Positions 17,462-28,112 are shown, counted from the first letter of the stretch. The stretch: DNA of 64,000 nucleotides from Vibrio metschnikovii CIP 69.14 (GCF_000176155.1 NZ_ACZO01000007.1:682001-746000), one strand, 5' to 3'. Notes: generated by a model from the sequence alone, not told the origin. Program-made: numbers and translations.

Positions 17462-18076
17462 ATGAACGCGGTACGTTATGAACAACAATTGGTTTACCCA
17501 TCAAAAATACTGTGTGTCGGGCGTAACTATGTCGAACACATCAAAGAGCTCAATAATTCGTTACCAGAGCAAATGGTGGTGTTTAATAAGCCCAACAGCA
17601 GTATTGCAAAACAATTACATGCCTATCATCAAGAAACCTTGCATTACGAAGCGGAGATTTGTTTTCTTATCCGCAATGGTGAATATGCGGGTGTCGGGCT
17701 TGGGCTTGATTTAACCAAGCGTGCTTTACAATCTCAGCTCAAGCAAAAGCAGCTACCTTGGGAGCGGGCGAAAGCGTTCGATGGCTCGGCCGTTTTTAGT
17801 CGTTTTATTGATTTAACAGGGATAGATATCGCCACTTTACAGTTAGAGCTATACATTAACTGTGTGCGAGTACAATGTGGCGGCGTTGCGCAGATGATTT
17901 TTTCTCCCGCGCAGATTTTAAGCGATCTTCAATCTTATACTACCTTGCTGGATAACGATGTGGTGATGACGGGAACGCCACAAGGGGTTGGTGAGGTGCA
18001 TCGCGGCGATGTTTTTCTTGGCCGTTTAAAATCTGCCGAGCAAACCTTGATCGAAGTGGAATGGTTGGCTGAATAG
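17462..18076 (+). CDS. Fumarylacetoacetate hydrolase family protein
   Basis: 204-residue cytoplasmic enzyme of the FAH/YcgM family. Start at ATG 17462 with AAGGACG; the in-frame extension to 17372 is not used. Motifs: ILCVGRNYVEHIKEL, the metal-binding E-x-E in LHYEAEICFLI, and DVVMTGTPQGVGEVHRGD near the end. Family members hydrolyse acylpyruvates or decarboxylate oxaloacetate; substrate unassigned. Followed 65 bp downstream by a LysE exporter on the same strand. Confidence 0.88.
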   Translation: MNAVRYEQQLVYPSKILCVGRNYVEHIKELNNSLPEQMVVFNKPNSSIAKQLHAYHQETLHYEAEICFLIRNGEYAGVGLGLDLTKRALQSQLKQKQLPWERAKAFDGSAVFSRFIDLTGIDIATLQLELYINCVRVQCGGVAQMIFSPAQILSDLQSYTTLLDNDVVMTGTPQGVGEVHRGDVFLGRLKSAEQTLIEVEWLAE

Positions 18077-18140
18077 CTACCTCAATAGCAATCTCACTGG
18101 GTTTAAGATAGAATCTGCGACTTTGTGCTGCTATTGAGCG

Positions 18141-18794
18141 ATGATAATGATTGATTTGACTATTTTACCGCTGTATCTCACCGCGGTGATTGCGTTGCTG
18201 TTAATTCCCGGCCCCGATATGCTGTTAATTGCCAGTTCTAGCTTGAGCTATGGGCGTAAAGTCGGGGTGTTTGCTAGCTTAGGTAATGCGACTTCGGGCG
18301 TTATTTTAACTTTACTCGCTGCCCTTGGTGTCTCGGCGATGGTGGCAATGAGTCCAGTCGCGCTCACTATCTTGCAAGTATTAGGTGCTGGTTATTTGTT
18401 GAAAATGGGCGTTGATTGCCTGCGCACTAGCGCCAGTATTGCGCCAAGTTTATCAACAGAAGTCACCTTGAGCAGCACGTTTTACCAACGCGCCTTGGTG
18501 AGTAACTTGTTAAATCCCAAAGCGTTAGTATTTTTTGTGATGTTTTTACCCCAGTTTGTGTCGAGCAATGTGCCAGCAAGCTCTGGTGAACAGATGCTGG
18601 TGCTGGGGATTTTACTCAATATCTGTGGGTTACTATTTAATTTACTGTTGGTGGGTTTAGTCGGTTGGGGCGGGCATGTCTTGCTCGAGAATGCCAAGTT
18701 TCGTTTATATCAGCATAAGCTGATGGGCGGGATCTTTTTCTTGCTCGCCTTATGGATGCTGAGTGACCTATTGCTTAACTTTCTGTCTATTTAA
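18141..18794 (+). CDS. LysE/RhtB family amino-acid exporter
   Basis: 217-residue inner-membrane exporter with six predicted helices. Family hallmark near the N-terminus: LLLIPGPDMLLIASSSLSYG followed by a small-residue-rich helix; LLNPKALVFFVMFLPQF is the conserved middle motif. Either ATG 18141 or 18147 may be the start. Likely removes amino acids or homoserine-lactone-like compounds; substrate unknown. Possibly cotranscribed with the upstream FAH gene. Confidence 0.9.
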   Translation: MIMIDLTILPLYLTAVIALLLIPGPDMLLIASSSLSYGRKVGVFASLGNATSGVILTLLAALGVSAMVAMSPVALTILQVLGAGYLLKMGVDCLRTSASIAPSLSTEVTLSSTFYQRALVSNLLNPKALVFFVMFLPQFVSSNVPASSGEQMLVLGILLNICGLLFNLLLVGLVGWGGHVLLENAKFRLYQHKLMGGIFFLLALWMLSDLLLNFLSI

Positions 18795-18821
18795 AGCCAT
18801 TGCAGCATTATCTCTTGTTAT

Positions 18822-18855
18822 CAACCCTCGCTTTATCGTTATCAAGCGAGGGTTG
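18822..18855. terminator. Terminator between lysE and phosphohexomutase genes
   Basis: 12-bp stem CAACCCTCGCTT / AAGCGAGGGTTG with a ten-base loop between convergent genes. Confidence 0.8.
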
Positions 18856-18862
18856 AATTTAT

Positions 18863-20569
18863 TTATACTAGGCTGCTTTGATGTTCGCTGATCAGCAGTG
18901 CCATTTGTTCTTCAGCACGTAGCTCAGCCTCAGCAAAACTCTCGTCTGCGGCAAATGTTCCAACCACTTCATAGTAGCATTTCAGTTTAGGCTCGGTTCC
19001 TGATGGGCGAACAATCACTCGCGCTCCGTCTTGTAAATGATAAATCAGTACATCACTACTTGGCCAAGTGAGTGGTTCTGTTGTGCCATCTTGATGATGA
19101 CGAACGGCGAGTTTTAAATCATCGTAACTGACGACAGGCTTACCAGCAATCGTATGCGGAGGCGTCGCACGTAGACGATCGCCAATGGGGGGTGTGTCTG
19201 GTGCTAAAGCAATACTGCGTTGTGCCGTTACGTACAAGCCGTGTTGACGATATAACGCTTCTAGTTGATCCCAAATGGTTTTACCTTGGCTATACAGCTC
19301 TGCCGCGAGCTGAGCAAAGGCGACCATGGCCGATAAGCCATCTTTATCCCAAACGCTATTACCGACGGTGTAGCCTAAGGCTTCTTCGTAAGCAAATAGG
19401 AACGGATGTTGCTCTGATTGTTTGGCCATTGCCACATTGGTTAACCATTTAAAACCGGTTAGTGTTTGGTAATAAACCGCGCCATGAGCGGCGGCAATTT
19501 TACTGAGCAGGCTAGAAGAGACGATGGTATTTCCGACCAGTGGTGCTTGGTGCGCGGTATGCCGGAGCAGGTAATCCCCCAGCAATGCACCGACCTGATC
19601 GCCCGTCAGCATTTGATAACCGCCTGTAGGTTTGGCCACGGCAACCGCGAAACGGTCGGCATCGGGGTCATTAGCGCAGGCGAGCTCGGCATTCACCGAT
19701 TCCGCCAAGGCGATGACTCTATCCATCGCACCGGCTTCTTCAGGGTTGGGGAAGTTAACGGTCGGGAAGCTGCCGTCGGGCTCGCGCTGCTCTTTGACGC
19801 TCATTACCTTATTAAATCCGGCGTCAGCGAGCAGGGTTTCTGCCATTTCGGCACCGACGCCGTGCATGGCCGTATAAGCGATGGTCACGCTAGACGGATC
19901 GGTGTGATGCTGTAGCAATGGACTGGCGTTAATGGTTTGTCGATAGGTCTGGTAATAATCATCTTGCAGCCAAACCAATAACCCTTGTTGCTGGGCTTTA
20001 TCCAATCCTAGAGTTGGAATGCTTTGTGTTGCGGCTAAATCAATTTGATTGGCAATGCCAGAGTCATGGGGAGCAATGATCTGCGCGCCATTTTCCCAGT
20101 AGACTTTAAAGCCATTATATTCTGGCGGATTGTGGCTAGCAGTAACGACCACTGCGGCCGCGGCTTGTAAATGTTTGACCCCAAACGCCACTACCGGAGT
20201 AGGCGCTACTTTATAGGTAAGATACACCTTAATGCCTAAAGCGGTTAGTACTGAGGCGGTATCTTGAGCAAATTGCTGTGAATCTGGGCGGCCATCATAG
20301 CCAATCACCACGCCTCGTTGTTTGGCATTGTCGACTTGTTGGATCAGATAATGACCCAGTCCGACAGCGGTTTCTTGTATCACTAAGCGATTCATGCGGT
20401 TAGGGCCGCAGCCGACTTTACCGCGTAGGCCAGCGGTGCCAAATTCTAAGCGGGATTTAAAGCGATCTTCAATTTCATCCTGTTGTTGGTTATCAATTAA
20501 AGTTTGTAATTCTTTTCGGGTACGGAGGTCTGGATCTCTTGCTAACCAGAGCGTGACGTTATTGTTCAT
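18863..20569 (-). CDS. Phosphoglucomutase/phosphomannomutase family enzyme
   Basis: 568-residue alpha-D-phosphohexomutase (PGM2/PgcA-like), interconverting hexose-1- and -6-phosphates. Start at ATG 20569, since AAAGG lies directly upstream and overlaps the alternative GTG. Four family loops are seen: phosphoserine loop TASHNPPEYNGFKVY (about 147-161), metal loop DPDADR, sugar loop EEALGYTVG, and phosphate loop RPSGTEPKLK near the C-terminus. Length fits the long PGM2 type rather than ManB. Divergent from aroG. Confidence 0.92.
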   Translation of the reverse strand: MNNNVTLWLARDPDLRTRKELQTLIDNQQQDEIEDRFKSRLEFGTAGLRGKVGCGPNRMNRLVIQETAVGLGHYLIQQVDNAKQRGVVIGYDGRPDSQQFAQDTASVLTALGIKVYLTYKVAPTPVVAFGVKHLQAAAAVVVTASHNPPEYNGFKVYWENGAQIIAPHDSGIANQIDLAATQSIPTLGLDKAQQQGLLVWLQDDYYQTYRQTINASPLLQHHTDPSSVTIAYTAMHGVGAEMAETLLADAGFNKVMSVKEQREPDGSFPTVNFPNPEEAGAMDRVIALAESVNAELACANDPDADRFAVAVAKPTGGYQMLTGDQVGALLGDYLLRHTAHQAPLVGNTIVSSSLLSKIAAAHGAVYYQTLTGFKWLTNVAMAKQSEQHPFLFAYEEALGYTVGNSVWDKDGLSAMVAFAQLAAELYSQGKTIWDQLEALYRQHGLYVTAQRSIALAPDTPPIGDRLRATPPHTIAGKPVVSYDDLKLAVRHHQDGTTEPLTWPSSDVLIYHLQDGARVIVRPSGTEPKLKCYYEVVGTFAADESFAEAELRAEEQMALLISEHQSSLV

Positions 20570-20946
20570 CGTGGTCACCTTTGATAGATAGTGTCAGTGG
20601 AGACATTGTAAGTAATATTTATTCTCATTAATGGGCGCGCAATCGCTAAACGCTTTATCTTCTTGCTATAGCAACGGATGTTCAGTCAACTCAGCAGCGT
20701 CAAGCAAAAAGGCCAGCCATCATTGGAGTCGATTTAAAAAGTATATTCAAGTCACTTGAATATGAACATGTTTAATGGTGTAAATTTTAAATTACACATT
20801 GTTGTTTTTGTATTGAGTGGGTGATGGTTGAAAATTACTAAAAATAGTGCTTGCGATTGCTTGGTGAAGTGGTTAAGTTACTTACAGAGCATAACCGAGC
20901 AGTGATGGGAACACCTGCAGTAATCAGTAATAGGAAGAAGTAAGCG
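20570..20946 (+). promoter_or_regulatory. aroG control region
   Basis: 377-bp spacer between divergent genes containing a perfect 21-bp palindrome at 20743-20763 and a TyrR-type box at 20779-20796, 150 bp before aroG. Promoter hexamers were not assigned with confidence. Confidence 0.5.
20779..20796 (+). promoter_or_regulatory. TyrR-type box upstream of aroG
   Basis: TGTAAATTTTAAATTACA matches the 18-bp TyrR consensus TGTAAA-N6-TTTACA with the essential G and C at positions 2 and 17. aroG is a known TyrR target in E. coli; here the assignment rests on the motif and location. Confidence 0.65.
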
Positions 20947-21999
20947 ATGTATCAAACCGATGATGTCAATATAAAACGTATCAAACAATTGCTGCCTCCA
21001 GTAGCCGTATTAGAGAAATTTCCTGCCAGTGAAGCTGCTTCTTCAACCACATTTCAAGCCCGTGAAGCGATTCATAACATTTTACATGACCAAGATGATC
21101 GTTTGTTGGTAGTGATTGGCCCTTGCTCCATTCATGATCCTAAAGCGGCGATTGAATATGGCCAGCGCTTGAAAGCCTTGCGTGATGAATTGAGTGGTCA
21201 TCTTGAGGTGGTGATGCGGGTATATTTTGAAAAACCGCGTACTACAGTGGGCTGGAAAGGACTGATTAACGACCCGTATCTCGATGATTCTTATGAAATT
21301 AATGATGGTCTACGCATTGGTCGTAAACTGTTACTTGATTTAACCGATATGGGAATGCCAACCGCCAGTGAGTTCTTGGATATGATCACACCGCAATATG
21401 TCGCGGATTTGATCAGTTGGGGAGCGATTGGCGCTCGCACGACCGAGTCTCAAGTGCATCGCGAGTTGTCTTCGGGACTTTCATGCCCAGTGGGATTTAA
21501 AAATGGCACCGATGGCAATATTAAAATTGCTACTGATGCGATTCGTTCTGCCAGTGCTTCGCACCACTTTTTATCGGTGACTAAATTTGGTCATTCGGCG
21601 ATTGTAGAAACGGCGGGTAATCCTGATTGTCATATTATTCTACGTGGCGGCAAAGAGCCTAATTATAGCGCTGAACATGTTGCGGCGATTAAACAAGAGC
21701 TAGAAGTCTCCGGTTTAAAACAGAAAGTGATGATTGACTTTAGCCATGCCAATAGCTCTAAGCAGTATCAGCGACAAATGGTGGTGGCAGATGACGTTTG
21801 TGCGCAGCTGCGCGCTGGTGAACACGCTATCTTTGGGGTGATGATTGAATCTCATTTAGTGGCAGGTCGTCAGGACTTAGTCGATGGTCAAGCCGCGACT
21901 TATGGGCAGTCGATTACCGATGCATGTATCGGTTGGGATGATACTGAAAAAGTATTACGTCAGCTTGCGCAAGCGGTGGAAGCGCGTCGAAACCTGTAA
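20947..21999 (+). CDS. aroG: 3-deoxy-7-phosphoheptulonate (DAHP) synthase, AroG type
   Basis: 350-residue class I DAHP synthase, first step of aromatic amino-acid synthesis (PEP + erythrose-4-phosphate). Nearly collinear with E. coli AroG: VVIGPCSIHDPKAAIEYG, VYFEKPRTTVGWKGLINDP, GARTTESQVHRELSSGLSCP, HIILRGGKEPNYSAEHV, DFSHANSSKQ. The N-terminal arm (YQTDDVNIKRIKQLLPP) is typical of the Phe-feedback-inhibited form. GGAAGAAG site before the ATG. A TyrR-type box lies upstream. Confidence 0.96.
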   Translation: MYQTDDVNIKRIKQLLPPVAVLEKFPASEAASSTTFQAREAIHNILHDQDDRLLVVIGPCSIHDPKAAIEYGQRLKALRDELSGHLEVVMRVYFEKPRTTVGWKGLINDPYLDDSYEINDGLRIGRKLLLDLTDMGMPTASEFLDMITPQYVADLISWGAIGARTTESQVHRELSSGLSCPVGFKNGTDGNIKIATDAIRSASASHHFLSVTKFGHSAIVETAGNPDCHIILRGGKEPNYSAEHVAAIKQELEVSGLKQKVMIDFSHANSSKQYQRQMVVADDVCAQLRAGEHAIFGVMIESHLVAGRQDLVDGQAATYGQSITDACIGWDDTEKVLRQLAQAVEARRNL

Positions 22000-22012
22000 G
22001 GGATTTCGTTAC

Positions 22013-22052
22013 TATACCCTCCCTACCTACAACGCCAAGTTGTTTAGGTATA
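22013..22052 (-). repeat. Miniature ERIC-like element (copy B)
   Basis: 40-bp segment bounded by TATACC and GGTATA; on the minus strand it reads TATACCTAAACAACTTGGCG then TTGTAGGTAGGG, matching the left end of the larger element. Looks like an internally deleted copy retaining both termini. Confidence 0.5.
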
Positions 22053-22058
22053 AAGAAT

Positions 22059-22087
22059 AAAATAGGCGCTGAATCAGCGCCTATTTT
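22059..22087. terminator. Terminator between aroG and dld
   Basis: 13-bp stem AAAATAGGCGCTG / CAGCGCCTATTTT with a three-base loop; convergent genes on both sides and A/T tracts built into the arms. Confidence 0.85.
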
Positions 22088-22098
22088 ATTGAATCAAC

Positions 22099-24933
22099 TT
22101 AACTATTTGGCCTCGATACTTCATCCAATAAATACAAAATGGATTGATAAGGGATCCCGCTGTGATGGGATAAGCCGATTTCACAAGTCCGGCTATTACT
22201 AAAACCACGTTGGCAGCTGGCGGGTACTTGTTGTTTTAGCGAGTGAACGGCAGCTTGGTTGAGCTCTGGCGTGGTAAAACCCTTGTCACCAGCAAAACCG
22301 CAGCATTGAATATGCTCAGGAACAATCACCTCTGATACGCAAGCTTGCGCGACCGCTAACATGGTATCCTCAAGTGCCATTTTACGTGAGCTACAGGTGA
22401 TGTGTAGCATGACCGTTTCTTGTTTTGGAGTAATGCTTAAATGCTCTAAAACATACTGACTGATAAAGCCTGCCGGTTCAAAAATCTGCATTGGCTGGGT
22501 AAAGTGATCCATACTGCGTTTTGCACATGGGCTGGTATCGATGAGGACTGGATAGCGGCCCTGTTCACTGGCTTGCCACAATGCTTGTTCTAATTGCTGC
22601 GCTTTTTGGGTCGCAATATCAAACATCCCCTTACTGTCATAAGGCATACCACAGCATTGAGAAGAGACATTGTTTGGGATAATAACCTCAAAGCCGGCTT
22701 TGTTGAGCAGGGATAAAGTCACTTCCGTTAGTGGCCGTGGATCGAGAGCGTCGTTGCCTTGCGCCATCGTCCGGCTGGCGCAAGAGGGCAGATAAACGAC
22801 TTTTTTATCGCGTCTCGGTAAATTCGCCGCGTGTTTTTCCAGTGGATAGCGATTGGCGCGAGGCAGTTCCGCTGTCCACAAGGGTGTTTTGCCTTTGCTG
22901 ATTTTGCGTAAGCTTTGACTGAGCTGACTGACTCGCGCTTCTCCGCAGAGGCTTGTTGCCAGTTGATTGACTTTAAGCCCTGTTGTCACCAGTGCGGTGG
23001 TGGTGGCGAAATGATCGGCTGTCCAGCGCGCAATCGGGGTAAATTTGGCGTATTTTGCTTGGCGCAGTTGTTTAATTAAATCGCCCGTGTTGATGCCCAC
23101 TGGGCAGCGCTCGGCACATAGGCCCGTGGCGGCGCAAGTATCGATACCTTGATACTGGAAAACATCCGCCAGCTCGCTTGCGGCAGCCTCTTCTCCGGCT
23201 CGGCTGCGACGTTGTAATTCGCGATACAGCACGATCCGCTGGCGAGGAGATAAAGTCAGCGTCCGTGATGGACACACTGGCTCACAGAATCCACATTCAA
23301 TGCAGCGATCGACCAGTGGGTCTGCAGCTGGCATGGGTTTGAGATTTTTGAGGTGCGCATGAGGATCGGTGTTGATGATGACGCCAGGATTGAGCAGCCC
23401 TTGCGGATCAAACAGACTTTTGATGCGCTGCATCAGTTCGTAGCCTTCTTTGCCCCATTCTAGTTCGACATAAGGAGCCATGTTACGCCCCGTACCATGT
23501 TCCGCTTTTAACGAACCTTGATATTTGACCGCGACCAGTTCCGCTACCGCATCCATAAATGCGCCATAGCGGTCTATTTCAGCTTGCTGTTCAAAGCCTT
23601 GAGTGAAGACAAAGTGCAAGTTGCCTTCTAAGGCGTGACCAAAGATGATCGCTTCGTGATAACCGTACTCATCGAATAGCGTTTGCAGTTCACGAACGCC
23701 AGCGGCGAGTTTTTCAACTGGAAAGGCCACATCTTCGATGATCACTGTTGTGCCGACTTCACGGACTGCGCCGACGGCAGGGAACATGCCTTTACGAATG
23801 CCCCATAGGGTAGCAACAGTCTGGCTATGGCTAGTAAACGGCACCGATTGAATGATCTGATAATCGCTGAGGCTGTCGATAATCGTTTGGCACTGACTAT
23901 CGAGTTCGACTTGTTGACTGGCGTGTGATTCCACCAATAAAGCGCAGGCCTCGATGTCGAGTTCGGCAATAAAGTCTGGCATGCCAGGTTTATCGGCGAC
24001 AGAACGGAGCGCGCGGCCATCCATGAGTTCCACCGCGGCGACTGGCGTACTGGACAAGGTGGTCACCGCTTGGCAGGCCTGTTCAATAGTGGCAAAAACC
24101 AAGAGCGCTGACGCTTTGTAGCGATGTTCAACTACGGTGTTATAGGTAATATCAGCGATAAAGCCGAGTGTGCCTTCCGAGCCGATGAGAAGATGCTCGA
24201 TGATCTCGATCGGATCGTGATAGTCAATGAGCGCATTAAGGGCATAGCCGGTGGTATTTTTTAAGCGATATTTGTGACGAATTTGTTCAGTGAGCGGAGT
24301 ATTGGCGCGAGTGTGCGCGGCTAACGTTTCAATGCCCGCGAGCAAGTCTGCTTTGCGGCGTTTGAAGTCAGCAATACTTTGCTCATCTCGGGTATCAAGC
24401 ACGACGCCGTCAGCAAAAACGATTTTCATGCTATCAACGGTACGATAAGAGTTGTGCGCGGTACCGCAACACATGCCACTCGCATTATTAGCGGCGATGC
24501 CGCCAATTTTACAAGTATTGATTGAGGCGGGATCAGGACCAATTTTACGTTGGTAAGGGGCAAGGTATTTATTGGCATCCGCGCCGATAACCCCCGGTTG
24601 TAGGCGAATTTTATGGCCGTCATCAAGAATTTGATGCTCACGCCAATCATCGGTTAAGGTGATTAAGACAGAATCAGACACCGCCTGACCAGATAAGCTG
24701 GTGCCAGCGGCGCGAAAAGTAAAATGAATGCCCAGCTCAGCGCAACGTTGAATAGTAAATACGACCTCATCAAGGGACTGTAAGCGTAAGACGATTTTAG
24801 GTACCAAGCGATAAAAACTGGCGTCAGTACCATAGGCTAAACGCTGCGCTGGCTGAGTGATGATGCGCTCACTAGCAACGCGCGTTGCCAGTTGAGTGAT
24901 CAGTTGCTGATAGTGTGAGGGTAACTCACTCAT
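22099..24933 (-). CDS. FAD/Fe-S D-lactate dehydrogenase
   Basis: 944-residue respiratory oxidoreductase, D-lactate to pyruvate, membrane-associated. Order: FAD-binding PCMH domain (about 40-270, with RAAGTSLSGQAVSDSV and IGPDPASINTCKIGG), C-terminal FAD-linked oxidase cap (about 270-530, ending GLLNPGVI), two 4Fe-4S motifs (CIECGFCEPVCPS and CAATGLCAERCPVG), and two CCG domains (CCGMPYDSKG, CCGFAGDKGF). This architecture matches the Dld-II type of Shewanella/Vibrio rather than E. coli Dld. Third gene of lldP-lldD-dld; 25 bp after lldD, AGGAG site. Confidence 0.9.
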   Translation of the reverse strand: MSELPSHYQQLITQLATRVASERIITQPAQRLAYGTDASFYRLVPKIVLRLQSLDEVVFTIQRCAELGIHFTFRAAGTSLSGQAVSDSVLITLTDDWREHQILDDGHKIRLQPGVIGADANKYLAPYQRKIGPDPASINTCKIGGIAANNASGMCCGTAHNSYRTVDSMKIVFADGVVLDTRDEQSIADFKRRKADLLAGIETLAAHTRANTPLTEQIRHKYRLKNTTGYALNALIDYHDPIEIIEHLLIGSEGTLGFIADITYNTVVEHRYKASALLVFATIEQACQAVTTLSSTPVAAVELMDGRALRSVADKPGMPDFIAELDIEACALLVESHASQQVELDSQCQTIIDSLSDYQIIQSVPFTSHSQTVATLWGIRKGMFPAVGAVREVGTTVIIEDVAFPVEKLAAGVRELQTLFDEYGYHEAIIFGHALEGNLHFVFTQGFEQQAEIDRYGAFMDAVAELVAVKYQGSLKAEHGTGRNMAPYVELEWGKEGYELMQRIKSLFDPQGLLNPGVIINTDPHAHLKNLKPMPAADPLVDRCIECGFCEPVCPSRTLTLSPRQRIVLYRELQRRSRAGEEAAASELADVFQYQGIDTCAATGLCAERCPVGINTGDLIKQLRQAKYAKFTPIARWTADHFATTTALVTTGLKVNQLATSLCGEARVSQLSQSLRKISKGKTPLWTAELPRANRYPLEKHAANLPRRDKKVVYLPSCASRTMAQGNDALDPRPLTEVTLSLLNKAGFEVIIPNNVSSQCCGMPYDSKGMFDIATQKAQQLEQALWQASEQGRYPVLIDTSPCAKRSMDHFTQPMQIFEPAGFISQYVLEHLSITPKQETVMLHITCSSRKMALEDTMLAVAQACVSEVIVPEHIQCCGFAGDKGFTTPELNQAAVHSLKQQVPASCQRGFSNSRTCEIGLSHHSGIPYQSILYLLDEVSRPNS

Positions 24934-24958
24934 GTTGAACTCCTGCTTTAACCAAGGA

Positions 24959-26095
24959 TTAACGATTCACTAAAGAATCACGGGAGAGATCTTGCACCCG
25001 TTTAGCGCCAGTTAAGGTCATCGCGACACGCATCTCTTTGTCAAATAAATCCAGTAAATGTTCAACACCGGCTTGACCTTGCGCCGCTAATGCGTAAATA
25101 AAAGCGCGGCCCAGTAAAGTGCAATCTGCCCCTAAGGCAAGCATTCTGACCACATCCAATCCGCTACGGATGCCAGAATCGACCAGAATTTTTAAATCGC
25201 CTTTTACCGCATCGGCAATACTGGGTAATGCCTGCGCAGTAGAGAGTACGCCATCTAACTGACGTCCACCGTGGTTAGAGACCACAATGCCATCAGCGCC
25301 AAAGCGTACCGCATCTTTGGCATCTTCGACGTCTAAAATGCCTTTGATCACCATCGGGCCATCCCAGAAGTCACGGATCCATTCGAGATCTTGCCAACTG
25401 ATTGAAGGGTCGAAATTGTTACCCAACCAGCCAATATAATCTTCGAGTTTAGTCGGCATCCCGCGATAGGTCGAAATATTGCCCAGATCGTGTGGTTTAC
25501 CCAATAAGCCCACATCCCATGCCCAGCGAGGATGCGTCATCGCTTGCAGAATGCGTCGGCTTGCCGCATTGGGACCGCTCATTCCAGAATGCATATCACG
25601 ATAGCGCGCACCGGGAACGGGCATATCGACCGTAAACACTAAAGTCGTCACGCCTGCCGCCTTGGCGCGCTCTAAGACGTTTTTCATAAAGCCGCGATCT
25701 TTCAATACATAAAGCTGAAACCACATTGGACGAGTCAGCGTTGCGGTGACTTCTTCAATCGGACAGACCGACACCGTCGATAGGGTAAAGGGAATCCCTT
25801 TATTGGCGGCAGCATGCGCGGCTTGTACTTCACCACGCCGAGCGTACATCCCCGTTAAACCGACGGGAGCTAAGGCGATAGGCATGGCCAGCGATTCACC
25901 AAAAAGCTCAGTCTCAAGGCTTAATTCAGACATGTCATTGAGCACCCGTTGGCGTAGGGCGATATCGGCTAAATCGGTAGTATTGCGACGCAGTGTGTCT
26001 TCGCGATACGATCCGCCATCAATATAATGGAAAAGAAAAGGCGGCAGTTTAGCTTGGGCGGCAGCGCGAAAATCAGTCGAGGCGGAGATGATCAT
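24959..26095 (-). CDS. lldD: L-lactate dehydrogenase (FMN, quinone-linked)
   Basis: 378-residue FMN alpha-hydroxyacid dehydrogenase at the inner membrane, L-lactate to pyruvate with electrons to quinone. Key stretches: [48 protein letters not shown], the active-site His and Arg in [12 protein letters not shown], and [20 protein letters not shown]. Length is close to E. coli LldD (396). AAGGATAC before the ATG. Operon with lldP upstream and dld downstream. Confidence 0.96.
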   Translation of the reverse strand: MIISASTDFRAAAQAKLPPFLFHYIDGGSYREDTLRRNTTDLADIALRQRVLNDMSELSLETELFGESLAMPIALAPVGLTGMYARRGEVQAAHAAANKGIPFTLSTVSVCPIEEVTATLTRPMWFQLYVLKDRGFMKNVLERAKAAGVTTLVFTVDMPVPGARYRDMHSGMSGPNAASRRILQAMTHPRWAWDVGLLGKPHDLGNISTYRGMPTKLEDYIGWLGNNFDPSISWQDLEWIRDFWDGPMVIKGILDVEDAKDAVRFGADGIVVSNHGGRQLDGVLSTAQALPSIADAVKGDLKILVDSGIRSGLDVVRMLALGADCTLLGRAFIYALAAQGQAGVEHLLDLFDKEMRVAMTLTGAKRVQDLSRDSLVNR

Positions 26096-26207
26096 GGTTT
26101 GTATCCTTATAACAACGGGATCATGGATAACCTAATAAGTAAAGCGCGGCAGCGAGCGTTGTGTGTTGGCTACCGCGGTAAATATTAACAGCAGAATCGG
26201 TCGGTCA

Positions 26208-27908
26208 TCAGCGTTCAGCCAGCATCAACACATCGCTGAAATTAAACCCGTACACGACCACCATGCCGATAATGGCAGTGGCGATGAGATAATACGCCGT
26301 CGGGATGATGGTTTTACGCAAGGTGGCTCCTTCACGGCCCAGTAAACCGACCGTGGCTGAGGCTGCGACCACGTTATGAATCGCGACCATATTACCGGCA
26401 GCGGCGCCCACGGCTTGCAGGGCGACGACCACCACGGTAGAGATATTCAGTGTCTGCGCCACTTCAAATTGAAACTGGCTAAACATCATGTTTGAAACCG
26501 TGTTTGAGCCGGCAATAAAAGCGCCTAAAGCACCAACGGTGGCGCTAAGCGCAGGAAAGGCTTGCCCAACTAACCCGGCAGCAAAATTGGCGGTAGTCAC
26601 AGGCATGCTGGCCAGATCAGCGCCGTTAACGCTAGAATTAATAAAAATTCGTACCATAGGAATAGTAAAGACCAATACAAAACCAGCCCCCACTAAGGTT
26701 TTACTCGATTCACCGACGGCTTTTAGTAATGGCGTCACACTGCGAGATTGTAAAAGCACCGCTAATAAGGCGACAAAGACTAATATGCCACCGGGCAGAT
26801 AAAGCGGATCAATCGATGTGCTGACTCCGGTCTCGCCAAGGATGTTATTAAAGCTCAGTTGAACGCTCAGCAGCATGGCTTTGAATTCACTGCTGACCCG
26901 GCTAGCAACCAGAATGACCGCCAGTAACACATAGGGTGCCCACGCTAAGGCCAGTCCCATAGGTTTGGCTTTCATCTCATCAAGATTCATTTTTAATGAT
27001 CCCAGCCATTCGCTAGGCCATTCTTTTTCAGCCGGAAATTCCCAAGTGCTTTTCGGTACTAAAAAGCCCTTTTTCGCGGCGGTGACGACAACGGCTAAAC
27101 TGACTAATCCACCGATCAGTGAAGGGAATTCAGCGCCTAAAAAGACCCCCGTTAGCGCATAAGGCAGCGTAAAGGCCAAACCGGCAAACAGCGCAAAAGG
27201 TAAGATATCTAACCCTTCGGTCCAACTGCGGTTTTTACCGAAAAATCGCGTCAACATCATCGCCATCAGCACTGGCATTAAAATACCAACAACCGCATGA
27301 GTGAGTGCAACACCGGCGGTGATTTGCTGTAAGTAGGCGTCCCAACTTGAACCATTAGCCACTAAGGTTTCGCTAATGTTGTGGGTATCTAGTCCACGGT
27401 TAACGCCAACAATGATCGGCGTACCCACCGCTCCGAATGAGACTGGCGTTGATTGAATCATCATTCCCATTAACACCGCGGCTAAGGCAGGAAAGCCAAT
27501 CGCAACCAACAAAGGGGCGGCAATGGCCGCTGGTGTACCAAAACCAGAAGCGCCTTCGATGAAGGAGCCAAAACACCAAGCAATGATGATCGCTTGTACG
27601 CGACGGTCGGGGGATATATCGATAAAACCGTTGCGAATCGTAGTAATGGCGCCAGTGTGCTTGAGAGTATTGAGTAGCAATATTGCGCCAAACACGATCC
27701 ATAACACGGAAACGGTGATGCCGAGCCCTTGCAAAGTTGAAGCGAATACGCGAGTTATCGACATATCCCAAAAAATCAAAGCGATAGCAACGGTTAAGGC
27801 AAATGCGACCGGCATGGCTTTTTTGGCTGGCCAATTTAATCCGACCAATAGCACGGCTGCGACAACAATGGGTGAAAACGCAATCAGCGCCAGTAGGGTG
27901 TCACTCAT
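26208..27908 (-). CDS. lldP: L-lactate permease
   Basis: 566-residue polytopic inner-membrane lactate:proton symporter with about 12-14 helices. Signatures include [23 protein letters not shown] and [19 protein letters not shown], characteristic of the LldP family; [15 protein letters not shown] is also conserved. GAGGAAG site before ATG 27908. First gene of the lactate operon, 112 bp before lldD, and divergent from a LysR-type regulator that is the likely controller. Confidence 0.95.
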   Translation of the reverse strand: MSDTLLALIAFSPIVVAAVLLVGLNWPAKKAMPVAFALTVAIALIFWDMSITRVFASTLQGLGITVSVLWIVFGAILLLNTLKHTGAITTIRNGFIDISPDRRVQAIIIAWCFGSFIEGASGFGTPAAIAAPLLVAIGFPALAAVLMGMMIQSTPVSFGAVGTPIIVGVNRGLDTHNISETLVANGSSWDAYLQQITAGVALTHAVVGILMPVLMAMMLTRFFGKNRSWTEGLDILPFALFAGLAFTLPYALTGVFLGAEFPSLIGGLVSLAVVVTAAKKGFLVPKSTWEFPAEKEWPSEWLGSLKMNLDEMKAKPMGLALAWAPYVLLAVILVASRVSSEFKAMLLSVQLSFNNILGETGVSTSIDPLYLPGGILVFVALLAVLLQSRSVTPLLKAVGESSKTLVGAGFVLVFTIPMVRIFINSSVNGADLASMPVTTANFAAGLVGQAFPALSATVGALGAFIAGSNTVSNMMFSQFQFEVAQTLNISTVVVVALQAVGAAAGNMVAIHNVVAASATVGLLGREGATLRKTIIPTAYYLIATAIIGMVVVYGFNFSDVLMLAER

Positions 27909-28112
27909 GAAAGACTTCCTCGTCCTTTGAACTCTTCATTAATAATGATGACTTAACACGTGCAGTAGGGTACGAGTTAAGCAATGTAAGCTCGGGTTGT
28001 TTAATTTTTATAGTTGTGATGGTCTTGTTAATTGTAGGTGAATTTACTCCTTTATTTTTTGAGGATATAGGGAAATAATGAAAATAATTAGTTCTTAAAA
28101 TGGTATAATCGA

